From Cinnamomum chago (Eukaryota; Streptophyta; Magnoliopsida; Laurales; Lauraceae), in contig CP142451.1 in assembly GCA_038049695.1 (NCBI GenBank), positions 66,035,501 to 66,099,500 of the forward strand: a DNA stretch of 64,000 nt, in the 5' to 3' direction. Shown here piece by piece: positions 1 through 11,542 of this stretch; positions within the stretch are counted from its first letter, which is position 1, and the number at the start of each line of letters is the position of its first letter. A program made the translations under genes and the position numbers. Below the pieces are notes generated by a model. That model did no database searches. It was not told where the DNA came from and saw nothing but the letters and a program-made list of their open reading frames with translations.

Positions 1-244
1 AAGAGTAGGAGATCTTTGAGTCACACTTGAACTCTCTCTCCCCCTTTGCCATTAAATTGCAAAGGTAACACACATGAAATAAGGAAAATACCTTTAGTAG
101 CACCTGTTAACAAATGAAATCGAAAATGAAATACATAACAGGCTATCATGTGAGGTAGTAGTCTCTAAGGGCTCAAAGGCAATCCAAGGGTGAATTTGAT
201 CAAAACTAATACTTCTTATGAAGGTTTACACTCCCCCTCAATCC

Positions 245-2015
245 ATTCTCTCCTTTTGTCAAACTCTTGACAAAGATTTAACTATTAGGTACAAGAAGAA
301 GATGGTTTAACCAAGTGAGGGTCAACTTCAAAGAAAGGATTAGATTCATTTAACTATAAAGCACAATATGATCAAATTACCAAAAGAGAGCAAGGTCTAA
401 TGAGAGAAACGATCATGGATACCAATTGAAATAAACATATCAATTGAGATTAAAGGATGTGACTATTAACACAATCACTCTAAGATGGATTTAAGAATAT
501 TACTATTAGGAAAAATCCAAATAAGAGCTATCCATGATGCAATGGGGTTTATTCAAACATAGCATCAATCGTTATAACTATGAAAATCATATGCTATGAA
601 AGTTTTTGAAATCATTTCACTCAAACTATAAATATGACTATTAATGTGCATGAATGAGTGAAATGAAATTCAAGCATGAAGCCAACCTCAACTAATAGCC
701 AACCACTATTATGAACACATAAACATGGTGGTCATGAGATATACCTATATGAGCAAAAGAGGTGGCAATCATGAGCATTATGATGCTAATGGTGTGTGAC
801 ATGGAACAAATATATAACTTATCAAGTTCAATCCAATGCACACAAGGTTTATCACATTCTCAAGAAATCAAATCAATCAAAAATTATACCAATAGAAACC
901 AATTGAATTTGATAACATGATAAAGAGCAAGAATGCGGCAAACTCCATCAAGCATCATAAATGTATATTCATCACTTTAAAAATATAACTATTGAGCATA
1001 GTGATGAACATGGTAAATTGCAATGCAAAAGAATATTACTTGGCAATGCATGCAATTTTCAAAGTGTCAAAATCATATGAATTCAACTACTAAGATATCC
1101 ATCAACCATCATAAATGCAAGGAATTGATTTCAAAGAGTTTCATATGATTAAGATCACTACTTATGAAGTTGAAACATGTATAAGGATAACACCAAGAGT
1201 ATCTACATGAATCAACATCATAACCATCCAAAAAGAAATGACTATTAGGCATAGAGGATGGATTTGGGTTCTAGTATGGTTTCTACAAATGTAACTAAGG
1301 TCACAACCATACATGGAACCAATTGTCATTAGCATATTAAAAGAATAACTAAATAAGCAAAGATGCAAACAACATTCATTTCCATTTCTAAGATAATGAA
1401 ACCAAAAGAAAAAGGAAATGAGAATCATGGAACATGCTTGAATGAATATAACTAGTGATGTTATAGAGCATTTCCAATCAAACAATCTTCAAATCATTTT
1501 GGTAAACAAAATCCAACAATGAGCATAAAAAGAATGATTTTGAAGATCAATTATCAACATTGTATTTGAAAAGATATAACTTAATTGAAACACATACAAG
1601 TTGATTATTCAAAACAATGATTTTCCATATTAAAGTATAACTTAGAAGTCCATGGAAAAACTTGAATTGAGTCAAATCATTTGTTCAAATAGTCTTACAA
1701 ATGATTCAACAACAATTGATCATGAATAAATCTAGCTATGAAAGCTTTTAACATCACAATCAATTAATCATGTAAAGAAATGCAATGCAAGGCATATGAG
1801 TGCAAAAAGCAAATCAAACATGATGAAATTATAATCAAAAGATTTTGAAAACCATGAAGTGTAACTTAGAATGGTGTATGAAAACAAAATCAATTGATCA
1901 TAAAGAAGCAATGCATTTTATGAAATGTAACTAAGAAAGAACATAATGCAAAGCAACATGACCAACAAAATGATTTAACTATTAAAGGATAGGTTGGTCA
2001 AGGAGGTTCAAGGCC
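245..2015 (-). other. Non-coding internal region of array unit 1
   Basis: AT-rich stretch between the polypurine cluster and gag with no credible ORF. It carries roughly twenty copies of a loose motif around TAACTATTA or TAACTTAG (for example near 280, 463, 573, 628, 979, 1239, 1446, 1574, 1637, 1863, 1928, 1978), spaced about 60-100 bases apart. Function unknown. Confidence 0.6.
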
Positions 2016-3548
2016 CTAAGGTTTGTCTAGGTAAATGACTTTGGGAATCCACCTAAGGTCTTGAGAGGGTTGAACTTTGAGGTCTAATTTGGAATTCTCA
2101 CCAACTATAGGAGATTTAACTTGATAAATTTTCAATTTGAACTTATCACCATGATATTTAGATTTTACTAAATTTGGTTTAGAATGGTGATTAGTCTTTT
2201 GATGTTGGTGAGTTTTCTTCTTAGGGGATTGATTCATTTTTCTTTTCTTCTTATTTTCTCCCTTTCTTTGACTTTTGAAATTTAGATTTAACTTTGTAAT
2301 TTTCTTCAAAAGTTCTTTCATGTCTTGACTTAAGGGAGGAAGGTTGAGAAGCTTTTTGTTAATAGATTCTTTTAAACTTGGTTTGACTTGTTTAACCTTT
2401 TTAGAATCTATTTTTGGAGACTCCTTGTTAATTGGTTTAACTTGTTTAAGCTTTATGGAGTCTTCCTTTGTTTTTAGTGTCTTACCCTTCAAGTTTGATT
2501 TTACTTTCTTGAGTTCAAGGATGGGTTTAGACACATAGCTTCTTTTCCTTAGTTTGCACTCAAACCTAAAGTGTCCTTCATTGCCACAATAATCACATTT
2601 TGTTTTGGGCAAGGGAGAAAGAGTGCTAGAGAAAGAGGACTCACCTTTCACAAATGTGTTGGTGAATTTAGGGTCATAAGACATATTCCTATTAAATCCA
2701 ATACCCGTCCTATCTCCATGAGATTTACCCAATTTAAATAATTTTTCAAGTTTATCTTCACTTTGGGTAAACTTGCACTCATACTTTTGTTTATTGTTTT
2801 CAAGTTGAGTGACTTTGGTTATAAGGATTGAATTTTCATTTTTAACTTTAGAAAGTTCATTTTCAATTTCCTTATATTTGATTAGCTCTTCATTGGCAAG
2901 TTTTACTTCATTAACAACTTTAGATCCAAGTTCTTTTGTTTTTAACTTACTTTTGATCAACTTGGCTTCTAAAATGTCAAAGTCTTCATCTTGTCTTTTA
3001 ATTGTATCTCTTAGGTTTAAATTTTCATTTTTAATCTCATCACAATTTATCTTAATCTCATTTAATTCATCTTGAGCATTAGATAAATTTTCCTTAGAGA
3101 TAGTCAATTTAGATTCAAGATTGTTAAAGTCTTTATCTTGCCTTTGTAATTGATCTCTTAGTTTTAGATTTTCTTTATTAAGATGATCATAACCTATCTT
3201 TAATTCTTTTAGTTCATCTTGAGTGTTAGATAGATTATTTAAAGAGATCATGAACTTAGAGTCTAGACATTTTATTACTTCTTCTTTCTCTCTAAGTTCA
3301 TCTTTTGAAGATGCTAGCTCTTTGTTTAGGTTTTTAGATTCTTCCCTTAAACTTTTGTTTTTCTTTTCAAGCTTTAAGGATATTTCATATAATTCTTCAA
3401 AAGCTTGTTGAAGGTCTTCTTCATTATATTCATTTTCTTCTTCTTTTGGATCAAATTGATTTTCATTAGTTTGAGAGTTTGAAACTCCAAAAGAAGGAAG
3501 AGTGAGGGGTCTAGAAGAATCTACAAAGTCTAGCCTAGTGAAGTCCAT
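2016..3548 (-). CDS. Gag-type protein of Sirevirus-like element, unit 1
   Basis: An open 510-residue frame just downstream of the PBS. A short N-terminal segment (1-40, acidic at the end) leads into a long coiled-coil-prone region (about 45-275). Within that, a segment of about 49 residues is repeated (starting near 95, 144 and, partly, 193). A CX2CX4HX4C zinc knuckle follows (C318, C321, H326, C331), then a lysine-rich tail. In Sirevirus Gag the usual order is capsid-type UBN2 domain, first knuckle, coiled coil, second knuckle. This ORF resembles only the part from the coiled coil onward; no UBN2 domain is visible. It is probably an RNA-binding structural protein of virus-like particles. The start codon is the first ATG after the PBS. 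The translation is identical in all three units. Confidence 0.85.
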   Translation of the reverse strand: MDFTRLDFVDSSRPLTLPSFGVSNSQTNENQFDPKEEENEYNEEDLQQAFEELYEISLKLEKKNKSLREESKNLNKELASSKDELREKEEVIKCLDSKFMISLNNLSNTQDELKELKIGYDHLNKENLKLRDQLQRQDKDFNNLESKLTISKENLSNAQDELNEIKINCDEIKNENLNLRDTIKRQDEDFDILEAKLIKSKLKTKELGSKVVNEVKLANEELIKYKEIENELSKVKNENSILITKVTQLENNKQKYECKFTQSEDKLEKLFKLGKSHGDRTGIGFNRNMSYDPKFTNTFVKGESSFSSTLSPLPKTKCDYCGNEGHFRFECKLRKRSYVSKPILELKKVKSNLKGKTLKTKEDSIKLKQVKPINKESPKIDSKKVKQVKPSLKESINKKLLNLPPLSQDMKELLKKITKLNLNFKSQRKGENKKKRKMNQSPKKKTHQHQKTNHHSKPNLVKSKYHGDKFKLKIYQVKSPIVGENSKLDLKVQPSQDLRWIPKVIYLDKP

Positions 3549-3648
3549 TTAAATGATTTTCAAGTAATCACAACTCTAGGGTTTTAACTCTAGGTTTTTA
3601 CACCTAATCAAGAGTTCCAAACACTTGATCCTAAGGGATAGAGCACTT

Positions 3649-3661
3649 GGCTCTGATACCA
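3649..3661 (-). other. Primer-binding site, unit 1
   Basis: On the minus strand this reads TGGTATCAGAGCC, the standard plant copia PBS matching the 3' end of initiator Met tRNA. It lies two bases inside the LTR end and about 100 bases upstream of gag. Confidence 0.92.
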
Positions 3662-4892
3662 ATTGAAAGTCCACGAGGATCCTAACCCTAGAGGGGGGGG
3701 GGGGGGTGAATAGGGTGAGCTACAACTAATGACTAATTATGACCAATTTTAATTTCTTAAACTAAACTAGTCACAAGTGGTGATTATAAGAAAAAATGCG
3801 GAAGCTCAAATAAACAATCACCACAAAAGCATGCACCACAACACAATATTTATAGTGGTTCGGCCAACGTGCCTACATCCACTACCGGCTTGTGTCTCCA
3901 ACACCCCACCGGATTCCACTAAGTATGCTTTTTACTAGGCTAAGCAATAACCCTTACAATGTGCTTTTCTAGGCTAAGCAATAACCTTACAAGATGCTTT
4001 TCAAAGGCTAAGCAATAACCTTACAAGATGTTTTTCAAAGGCTAAGCAATAACCTTACAAGTTGCTTTTCTTAGGCTTAGCAATAACCTTTACAAATATA
4101 GTTTTCTCAAAGAAAGTGTCTTAACAAAAGAACACTCTAAGAGATTACAATTTAAGCTCAATGGAATTGCCTCTTGAATAGGCTAATATGAAAGTGAAAA
4201 CTAAACTCACACAAACACTCTATGAATGCAAAGATGTATGCTTATGAGGTGTGTGTGTGATGGCTTCAATCAAGTTAAAAAAGAAAGCTTAATCAAATAT
4301 ATTGCTTAAAGCAATTCAAAGTTTAAAGCTCATAAAAGATTGATTGAAGTCTTATGCAAATCACATGTATGAAATTCAACTTGTTTATGACATGAAAATC
4401 AAGGACTAACAAGTTGTATGAAAATGGCTAATTTAGAACATGTGATGCATGTGCATGTTGTTTTCAAAACCAAATTAATTTTACTAATGTTTAAATGAAT
4501 GAAAACAACAAGCAATGTTTCAACCAAGTGATATAATCATGCAATACAAGAAATCCAAGATTTATGACTAAACATGATTAAGAAAGTTTAAAACAAAACT
4601 TGGTTTGAAAACAAAGTGATGAATCCAATTCTTGAATATCAAAGATGAAGGGAAGAATGGATTCAACACATCATTGTTATCATGCTTGAAATCAATTTCC
4701 AAAGTTTCAAACAAAGCACATAACAAATGATTAAATCAAAGTAAAACTTACTTGGAGATTTAACTTAGTTGATCCAAGCTTAAGCTTTACTTAATGACCC
4801 TTTAGCCTCTCTTAGTTCCTCCCCTTTGTCTTGTCTCAAAGCTCCTCAAAGAAGGCTTAAAAATCTCCAACCAAAGACAAAGGAAAGAGCTC

Positions 4893-4901
4893 ATTTAAAT
4901 A
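4893..4901 (-). promoter_or_regulatory. TATA-like box of LTR 1
   Basis: TATTTAAAT on the minus strand, just downstream of the GC-rich palindromic block, the arrangement expected of a Sirevirus LTR promoter. The transcript start would fall near 4865. Equivalent boxes lie at 10841-10849 and 16790-16798. Confidence 0.6.
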
Positions 4902-4926
4902 CCAAAAACTGCCCAACGGCTAGTTT

Positions 4927-5100
4927 GGCCGGTTGACCGGCCATGACAGGCCGGTAGACCGGCCAAGCACAACGGTCATAAAAATAGCCGTTGTGTTTTG
5001 GGTCATCCTGCACTATGGCCGGTTAACCGGGCTAACATGGCCGGTTAACCGGCTACACTGCGGGTTGACCACCCCGGTTAACCCCATGGTTAACCCCGCA
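4927..5100 (-). promoter_or_regulatory. GC-rich palindrome block of LTR 1
   Basis: A GC-rich island in an AT-rich LTR, built from variants of CCGGTTAACCGG, including the perfect 14-base palindrome GCCGGTTAACCGGC (5040-5053) and near-palindromes at 4927-4942 and 4949-4964. It lies immediately upstream of the TATA-like box, where Sirevirus LTRs are known to hold conserved palindromes. CpG-rich, so likely a methylation target (inference). Confidence 0.75.
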
Positions 5101-5594
5101 GCACCAAAATTCCCAAAAAATGCATTTTTCACAGTTTTGCTTGGGGGAACTTTTTGGCCACTAAATCAAGCTTGGAAAACATGTTTTAAAGATTCTAAAG
5201 GTTTTTAAAACATGACATAAAAAGCCTAAAAAGTTTCAAAACTTTTAAAACAAAGGCTTGCTTGATTTCTTGAAAACTCTTTTCAAATGAAATTGCATAC
5301 ACAAAAGATTCTTTTTGTGATGAATGTATGCAAAACTCAAACCTAAATTCACAAGATGATTTTCCAAATATAATGCACAATGAATTAGGTTTTCAAAAGA
5401 GTTTGGGTTTCAAAACTAATGCATCCAAGTTTAAAACCAAAACATGCATAAAACAAAAGCTTTTCCAAATCTTAAAAGCTATGCATGAATGAAACTAAAT
5501 TTCAAGGTTTTCTAAAACAATGCAAGTGTGAGAATTCAAATGATGCTAAAGTGCAAATGCATCCATCAAATTGCAAATACAAAATCCCTAACAA

Positions 5595-6196
5595 TCTCCC
5601 CCTTTGCAATTTGATGGCAACTTACTCATCATTGACATTTCACACTTAGTCTTCAGCTCCCCCTAAGCTGGACAAGTCTTGAAATCTTCTTGGATGCTTC
5701 TTCTCTTAGCTTGGGCTCTTGGGCTCTTTTCTTCAATCTTCTTGATGCTTGGAGCTTGATCATTCTTCAAGCTTTCTTTCCATCTTCCTATCTTTAGCCA
5801 AGCATCTTCTTTAGCTCCAAGCTTTCTTTCTTCTATTTGCTCTCCCCCTTTGACCATGCTTCTTTCTCCTCTTGAGAACTTGAAAGCTTTCTCCCCCTTT
5901 GATGGATAGGAGATCTTCGAGTACTTGAACTCTCGAACTCTCTCCCCCTTTGAAGAGTAGGAGATCTTTGAGTCACACTTGAACTCTCTCTCCCCCTTTG
6001 CCATTAAATTGCAAAGGTAACACACATGAAATAAGGAAAATACCTTTAGTAGCACCTGTTAACAAATGAAATCGAAAATGAAATACATAACAGGCTATCA
6101 TGTGAGGTAGTAGTCTCTAAGGGCTCAAAGGCAATCCAAGGGTGAATTTGATCAAAACTAATACTTCTTATGAAGGTTTACACTCCCCCTCAATCC
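5595..6196 (-). repeat. Multiplied polypurine tracts, unit 2
   Basis: On the minus strand AAAGGGGGAGA-type tracts occur next to the LTR (5595-5606) and again near 5657, 5841, 5891, 5940, 5987 and 6182, some within short tandem repeats (5880-6000). The tract touching the LTR is the expected plus-strand primer. Repeated tracts of this sort are characteristic of Sireviruses. The 130-codon open frame across this stretch is a by-product of the repeats. Confidence 0.8.
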
Positions 6197-7967
6197 ATTC
6201 TCTCCTTTTGTCAAACTCTTGACAAAGATTTAACTATTAGGTACAAGAAGAAGATGGTTTAACCAAGTGAGGGTCAACTTCAAAGAAAGGATTAGATTCA
6301 TTTAACTATAAAGCACAATATGATCAAATTACCAAAAGAGAGCAAGGTCTAATGAGAGAAACGATCATGGATACCAATTGAAATAAACATATCAATTGAG
6401 ATTAAAGGATGTGACTATTAACACAATCACTCTAAGATGGATTTAAGAATATTACTATTAGGAAAAATCCAAATAAGAGCTATCCATGATGCAATGGGGT
6501 TTATTCAAACATAGCATCAATCGTTATAACTATGAAAATCATATGCTATGAAAGTTTTTGAAATCATTTCACTCAAACTATAAATATGACTATTAATGTG
6601 CATGAATGAGTGAAATGAAATTCAAGCATGAAGCCAACCTCAACTAATAGCCAACCACTATTATGAACACATAAACATGGTGGTCATGAGATATACCTAT
6701 ATGAGCAAAAGAGGTGGCAATCATGAGCATTATGATGCTAATGGTGTGTGACATGGAACAAATATATAACTTATCAAGTTCAATCCAATGCACACAAGGT
6801 TTATCACATTCTCAAGAAATCAAATCAATCAAAAATTATACCAATAGAAACCAATTGAATTTGATAACATGATAAAGAGCAAGAATGCGGCAAACTCCAT
6901 CAAGCATCATAAATGTATATTCATCACTTTAAAAATATAACTATTGAGCATAGTGATGAACATGGTAAATTGCAATGCAAAAGAATATTACTTGGCAATG
7001 CATGCAATTTTCGAAGTGTCAAAATCATATGAATTCAACTACTAAGATATCCATCAACCATCATAAATGCAAGGAATTGATTTCAAAGAGTTTCATATGA
7101 TTAAGATCACTACTTATGAAGTTGAAACATGTATAAGGATAACACCAAGAGTATCTACATGAATCAACATCATAACCATCCAAAAAGAAATGACTATTAG
7201 GCATAGAGGATGGATTTGGGTTCTAGTATGGTTTCTACAAATGTAACTAAGGTCACAACCATACATGGAACCAATTGTCATTAGCATATTAAAAGAATAA
7301 CTAAATAAGCAAAGATGCAAACAACATTCATTTCCATTTCTAAGATAATGAAACCAAAAGAAAAAGGAAATGAGAATCATGGAACATGCTTGAATGAATA
7401 TAACTAGTGATGTTATAGAGCATTTCCAATCAAACAATCTTCAAATCATTTTGGTAAACAAAATCCAACAATGAGCATAAAAAGAATGATTTTGAAGATC
7501 AATTATCAACATTGTATTTGAAAAGATATAACTTAATTGAAACACATACAAGTTGATTATTCAAAACAATGATTTTCCATATTAAAGTATAACTTAGAAG
7601 TCCATGGAAAAACTTGAATTGAGTCAAATCATTTGTTCAAATAGTCTTACAAATGATTCAACAACAATTGATCATGAATAAATCTAGCTATGAAAGCTTT
7701 TAACATCACAATCAATTAATCATGTAAAGAAATGCAATGCAAGGCATATGAGTGCAAAAAGCAAATCAAACATGATGAAATTATAATCAAAAGATTTTGA
7801 AAACCATGAAGTGTAACTTAGAATGGTGTATGAAAACAAAATCAATTGATCATAAAGAAGCAATGCATTTTATGAAATGTAACTAAGAAAGAACATAATG
7901 CAAAGCAACATGACCAACAAAATGATTTAACTATTAAAGGATAGGTTGGTCAAGGAGGTTCAAGGCC
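6197..7967 (-). other. Non-coding internal region of array unit 2
   Basis: Same content as in unit 1 with one visible substitution at 7012 (G where units 1 and 3 have A). No credible gene; same field of TAACTATTA-like motifs. Confidence 0.6.
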
Positions 7968-9500
7968 CTAAGGTTTGTCTAGGTAAATGACTTTGGGAAT
8001 CCACCTAAGGTCTTGAGAGGGTTGAACTTTGAGGTCTAATTTGGAATTCTCACCAACTATAGGAGATTTAACTTGATAAATTTTCAATTTGAACTTATCA
8101 CCATGATATTTAGATTTTACTAAATTTGGTTTAGAATGGTGATTAGTCTTTTGATGTTGGTGAGTTTTCTTCTTAGGGGATTGATTCATTTTTCTTTTCT
8201 TCTTATTTTCTCCCTTTCTTTGACTTTTGAAATTTAGATTTAACTTTGTAATTTTCTTCAAAAGTTCTTTCATGTCTTGACTTAAGGGAGGAAGGTTGAG
8301 AAGCTTTTTGTTAATAGATTCTTTTAAACTTGGTTTGACTTGTTTAACCTTTTTAGAATCTATTTTTGGAGACTCCTTGTTAATTGGTTTAACTTGTTTA
8401 AGCTTTATGGAGTCTTCCTTTGTTTTTAGTGTCTTACCCTTCAAGTTTGATTTTACTTTCTTGAGTTCAAGGATGGGTTTAGACACATAGCTTCTTTTCC
8501 TTAGTTTGCACTCAAACCTAAAGTGTCCTTCATTGCCACAATAATCACATTTTGTTTTGGGCAAGGGAGAAAGAGTGCTAGAGAAAGAGGACTCACCTTT
8601 CACAAATGTGTTGGTGAATTTAGGGTCATAAGACATATTCCTATTAAATCCAATACCCGTCCTATCTCCATGAGATTTACCCAATTTAAATAATTTTTCA
8701 AGTTTATCTTCACTTTGGGTAAACTTGCACTCATACTTTTGTTTATTGTTTTCAAGTTGAGTGACTTTGGTTATAAGGATTGAATTTTCATTTTTAACTT
8801 TAGAAAGTTCATTTTCAATTTCCTTATATTTGATTAGCTCTTCATTGGCAAGTTTTACTTCATTAACAACTTTAGATCCAAGTTCTTTTGTTTTTAACTT
8901 ACTTTTGATCAACTTGGCTTCTAAAATGTCAAAGTCTTCATCTTGTCTTTTAATTGTATCTCTTAGGTTTAAATTTTCATTTTTAATCTCATCACAATTT
9001 ATCTTAATCTCATTTAATTCATCTTGAGCATTAGATAAATTTTCCTTAGAGATAGTCAATTTAGATTCAAGATTGTTAAAGTCTTTATCTTGCCTTTGTA
9101 ATTGATCTCTTAGTTTTAGATTTTCTTTATTAAGATGATCATAACCTATCTTTAATTCTTTTAGTTCATCTTGAGTGTTAGATAGATTATTTAAAGAGAT
9201 CATGAACTTAGAGTCTAGACATTTTATTACTTCTTCTTTCTCTCTAAGTTCATCTTTTGAAGATGCTAGCTCTTTGTTTAGGTTTTTAGATTCTTCCCTT
9301 AAACTTTTGTTTTTCTTTTCAAGCTTTAAGGATATTTCATATAATTCTTCAAAAGCTTGTTGAAGGTCTTCTTCATTATATTCATTTTCTTCTTCTTTTG
9401 GATCAAATTGATTTTCATTAGTTTGAGAGTTTGAAACTCCAAAAGAAGGAAGAGTGAGGGGTCTAGAAGAATCTACAAAGTCTAGCCTAGTGAAGTCCAT
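7968..9500 (-). CDS. Gag-type protein of Sirevirus-like element, unit 2
   Basis: Second complete copy of the 510-residue coiled-coil plus CX2CX4HX4C protein, identical in translation to units 1 and 3. It has the same position relative to PBS (9601-9613) and LTR. Preservation of the full frame in all units fits recent duplication and cannot by itself be taken as selection. Confidence 0.85.
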   Translation of the reverse strand: MDFTRLDFVDSSRPLTLPSFGVSNSQTNENQFDPKEEENEYNEEDLQQAFEELYEISLKLEKKNKSLREESKNLNKELASSKDELREKEEVIKCLDSKFMISLNNLSNTQDELKELKIGYDHLNKENLKLRDQLQRQDKDFNNLESKLTISKENLSNAQDELNEIKINCDEIKNENLNLRDTIKRQDEDFDILEAKLIKSKLKTKELGSKVVNEVKLANEELIKYKEIENELSKVKNENSILITKVTQLENNKQKYECKFTQSEDKLEKLFKLGKSHGDRTGIGFNRNMSYDPKFTNTFVKGESSFSSTLSPLPKTKCDYCGNEGHFRFECKLRKRSYVSKPILELKKVKSNLKGKTLKTKEDSIKLKQVKPINKESPKIDSKKVKQVKPSLKESINKKLLNLPPLSQDMKELLKKITKLNLNFKSQRKGENKKKRKMNQSPKKKTHQHQKTNHHSKPNLVKSKYHGDKFKLKIYQVKSPIVGENSKLDLKVQPSQDLRWIPKVIYLDKP

Positions 9501-9600
9501 TTAAATGATTTTCAAGTAATCACAACTCTAGGGTTTTAACTCTAGGTTTTTACACCTAATCAAGAGTTCCAAACACTTGATCCTAAGGGATAGAGCACTT

Positions 9601-9613
9601 GGCTCTGATACCA
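9601..9613 (-). other. Primer-binding site, unit 2
   Basis: TGGTATCAGAGCC on the minus strand, two bases from the end of LTR 2. Confidence 0.92.
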
Positions 9614-9615
9614 AT

Positions 9616-11541
9616 TGAAAGTCCACGAGGATCCTAACCCTAGAGGGGGGGGGGTGAATAGGGTGAGCTACAACTAATGACTAATTATGACCAATTTTAA
9701 TTTCTTAAACTAAACTAGTCACAAGTGGTGATTATAAGAAAAAATGCGGAAGCTCAAATAAACAATCACCACAAAAGCATGCACCACAACACAATATTTA
9801 TAGTGGTTCGGCCAACGTGCCTACATCCACTACCGGCTTGTGTCTCCAACACCCCACCGGATTCCACTAAGTATGCTTTTTACTAGGCTAAGCAATAACC
9901 CTTACAATGTGCTTTTCTAGGCTAAGCAATAACCTTACAAGATGCTTTTCAAAGGCTAAGCAATAACCTTACAAGATGTTTTTCAAAGGCTAAGCAATAA
10001 CCTTACAAGTTGCTTTTCTTAGGCTTAGCAATAACCTTTACAAATATAGTTTTCTCAAAGAAAGTGTCTTAACAAAAGAACACTCTAAGAGATTACAATT
10101 TAAGCTCAATGGAATTGCCTCTTGAATAGGCTAATATGAAAGTGAAAACTAAACTCACACAAACACTCTATGAATGCAAAGATGTATGCTTATGAGGTGT
10201 GTGTGTGATGGCTTCAATCAAGTTAAAAAAGAAAGCTTAATCAAATATATTGCTTAAAGCAATTCAAAGTTTAAAGCTCATAAAAGATTGATTGAAGTCT
10301 TATGCAAATCACATGTATGAAATTCAACTTGTTTATGACATGAAAATCAAGGACTAACAAGTTGTATGAAAATGGCTAATTTAGAACATGTGATGCATGT
10401 GCATGTTGTTTTCAAAACCAAATTAATTTTACTAATGTTTAAATGAATGAAAACAACAAGCAATGTTTCAACCAAGTGATATAATCATGCAATACAAGAA
10501 ATCCAAGATTTATGACTAAACATGATTAAGAAAGTTTAAAACAAAACTTGGTTTGAAAACAAAGTGATGAATCCAATTCTTGAATATCAAAGATGAAGGG
10601 AAGAATGGATTCAACACATCATTGTTATCATGCTTGAAATCAATTTCCAAAGTTTCAAACAAAGCACATAACAAATGATTAAATCAAAGTAAAACTTACT
10701 TGGAGATTTAACTTAGTTGATCCAAGCTTAAGCTTTACTTAATGACCCTTTAGCCTCTCTTAGTTCCTCCCCTTTGTCTTGTCTCAAAGCTCCTCAAAGA
10801 AGGCTTAAAAATCTCCAACCAAAGACAAAGGAAAGAGCTCATTTAAATACCAAAAACTGCCCAACGGCTAGTTTGGCCGGTTGACCGGCCATGACAGGCC
10901 GGTAGACCGGCCAAGCACAACGGTCATAAAAATAGCCGTTGTGTTTTGGGTCATCCTGCACTATGGCCGGTTAACCGGGCTAACATGGCCGGTTAACCGG
11001 CTACACTGCGGGTTGACCACCCCGGTTAACCCCATGGTTAACCCCGCAGCACCAAAATTCCCAAAAAATGCATTTTTCACAGTTTTGCTTGGGGGAACTT
11101 TTTGGCCACTAAATCAAGCTTGGAAAACATGTTTTAAAGATTCTAAAGGTTTTTAAAACATGACATAAAAAGCCTAAAAAGTTTCAAAACTTTTAAAACA
11201 AAGGCTTGCTTGATTTCTTGAAAACTCTTTTCAAATGAAATTGCATACACAAAAGATTCTTTTTGTGATGAATGTATGCAAAACTCAAACCTAAATTCAC
11301 AAGATGATTTTCCAAATATAATGCACAATGAATTAGGTTTTCAAAAGAGTTTGGGTTTCAAAACTAATGCATCCAAGTTTAAAACCAAAACATGCATAAA
11401 ACAAAAGCTTTTCCAAATCTTAAAAGCTATGCATGAATGAAACTAAATTTCAAGGTTTTCTAAAACAATGCAAGTGTGAGAATTCAAATGATGCTAAAGT
11501 GCAAATGCATCCATCAAATTGCAAATACAAAATCCCTAACA
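9616..11541 (-). repeat. LTR 2 of the array (1926 bp)
   Basis: Same termini as LTR 1. The G run is 10 long (9645-9654). TATA-like box at 10841-10849, palindromic block at 10875-11048. It is shared between units 2 and 3, the structure expected from LTR-LTR recombination. Confidence 0.92.
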
Positions 11542-11542
11542 A

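Larger units (their letters stand above)
3664..5593 (-). repeat. LTR 1 of the array (1930 bp)
   Basis: Bounded on the minus strand by TGTTAGGGATTT at its start (5593) and CTTTCA at its end (3664), with a polypurine tract on one side and the PBS on the other. It holds a G run of 14 (3693-3706), a tandem set of short repeats around AGGCTAAGCAATAACC (3940-4090), a TATA-like box and a GC-rich palindromic block. Near identity with the other two LTRs indicates a very young age or homogenisation. Confidence 0.92.

Noticed and set aside
1162-1485. 107-codon open frame in each non-coding internal region
   Set aside because: Low-complexity, isolated in an AT-rich stretch, no domain; repeated only because the whole unit is repeated.
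4933-5208. 91-codon plus-strand frame in each array LTR
   Set aside because: It is made by the GC-rich palindromic promoter block, opposite in strand to the element.
5663-6055. 130-codon open frame beside each array LTR (also at 11611-12003)
   Set aside because: It is the polypurine-tract tandem repeats read in one frame; its apparent peptide repeats follow the DNA repeats, and it has no domain.
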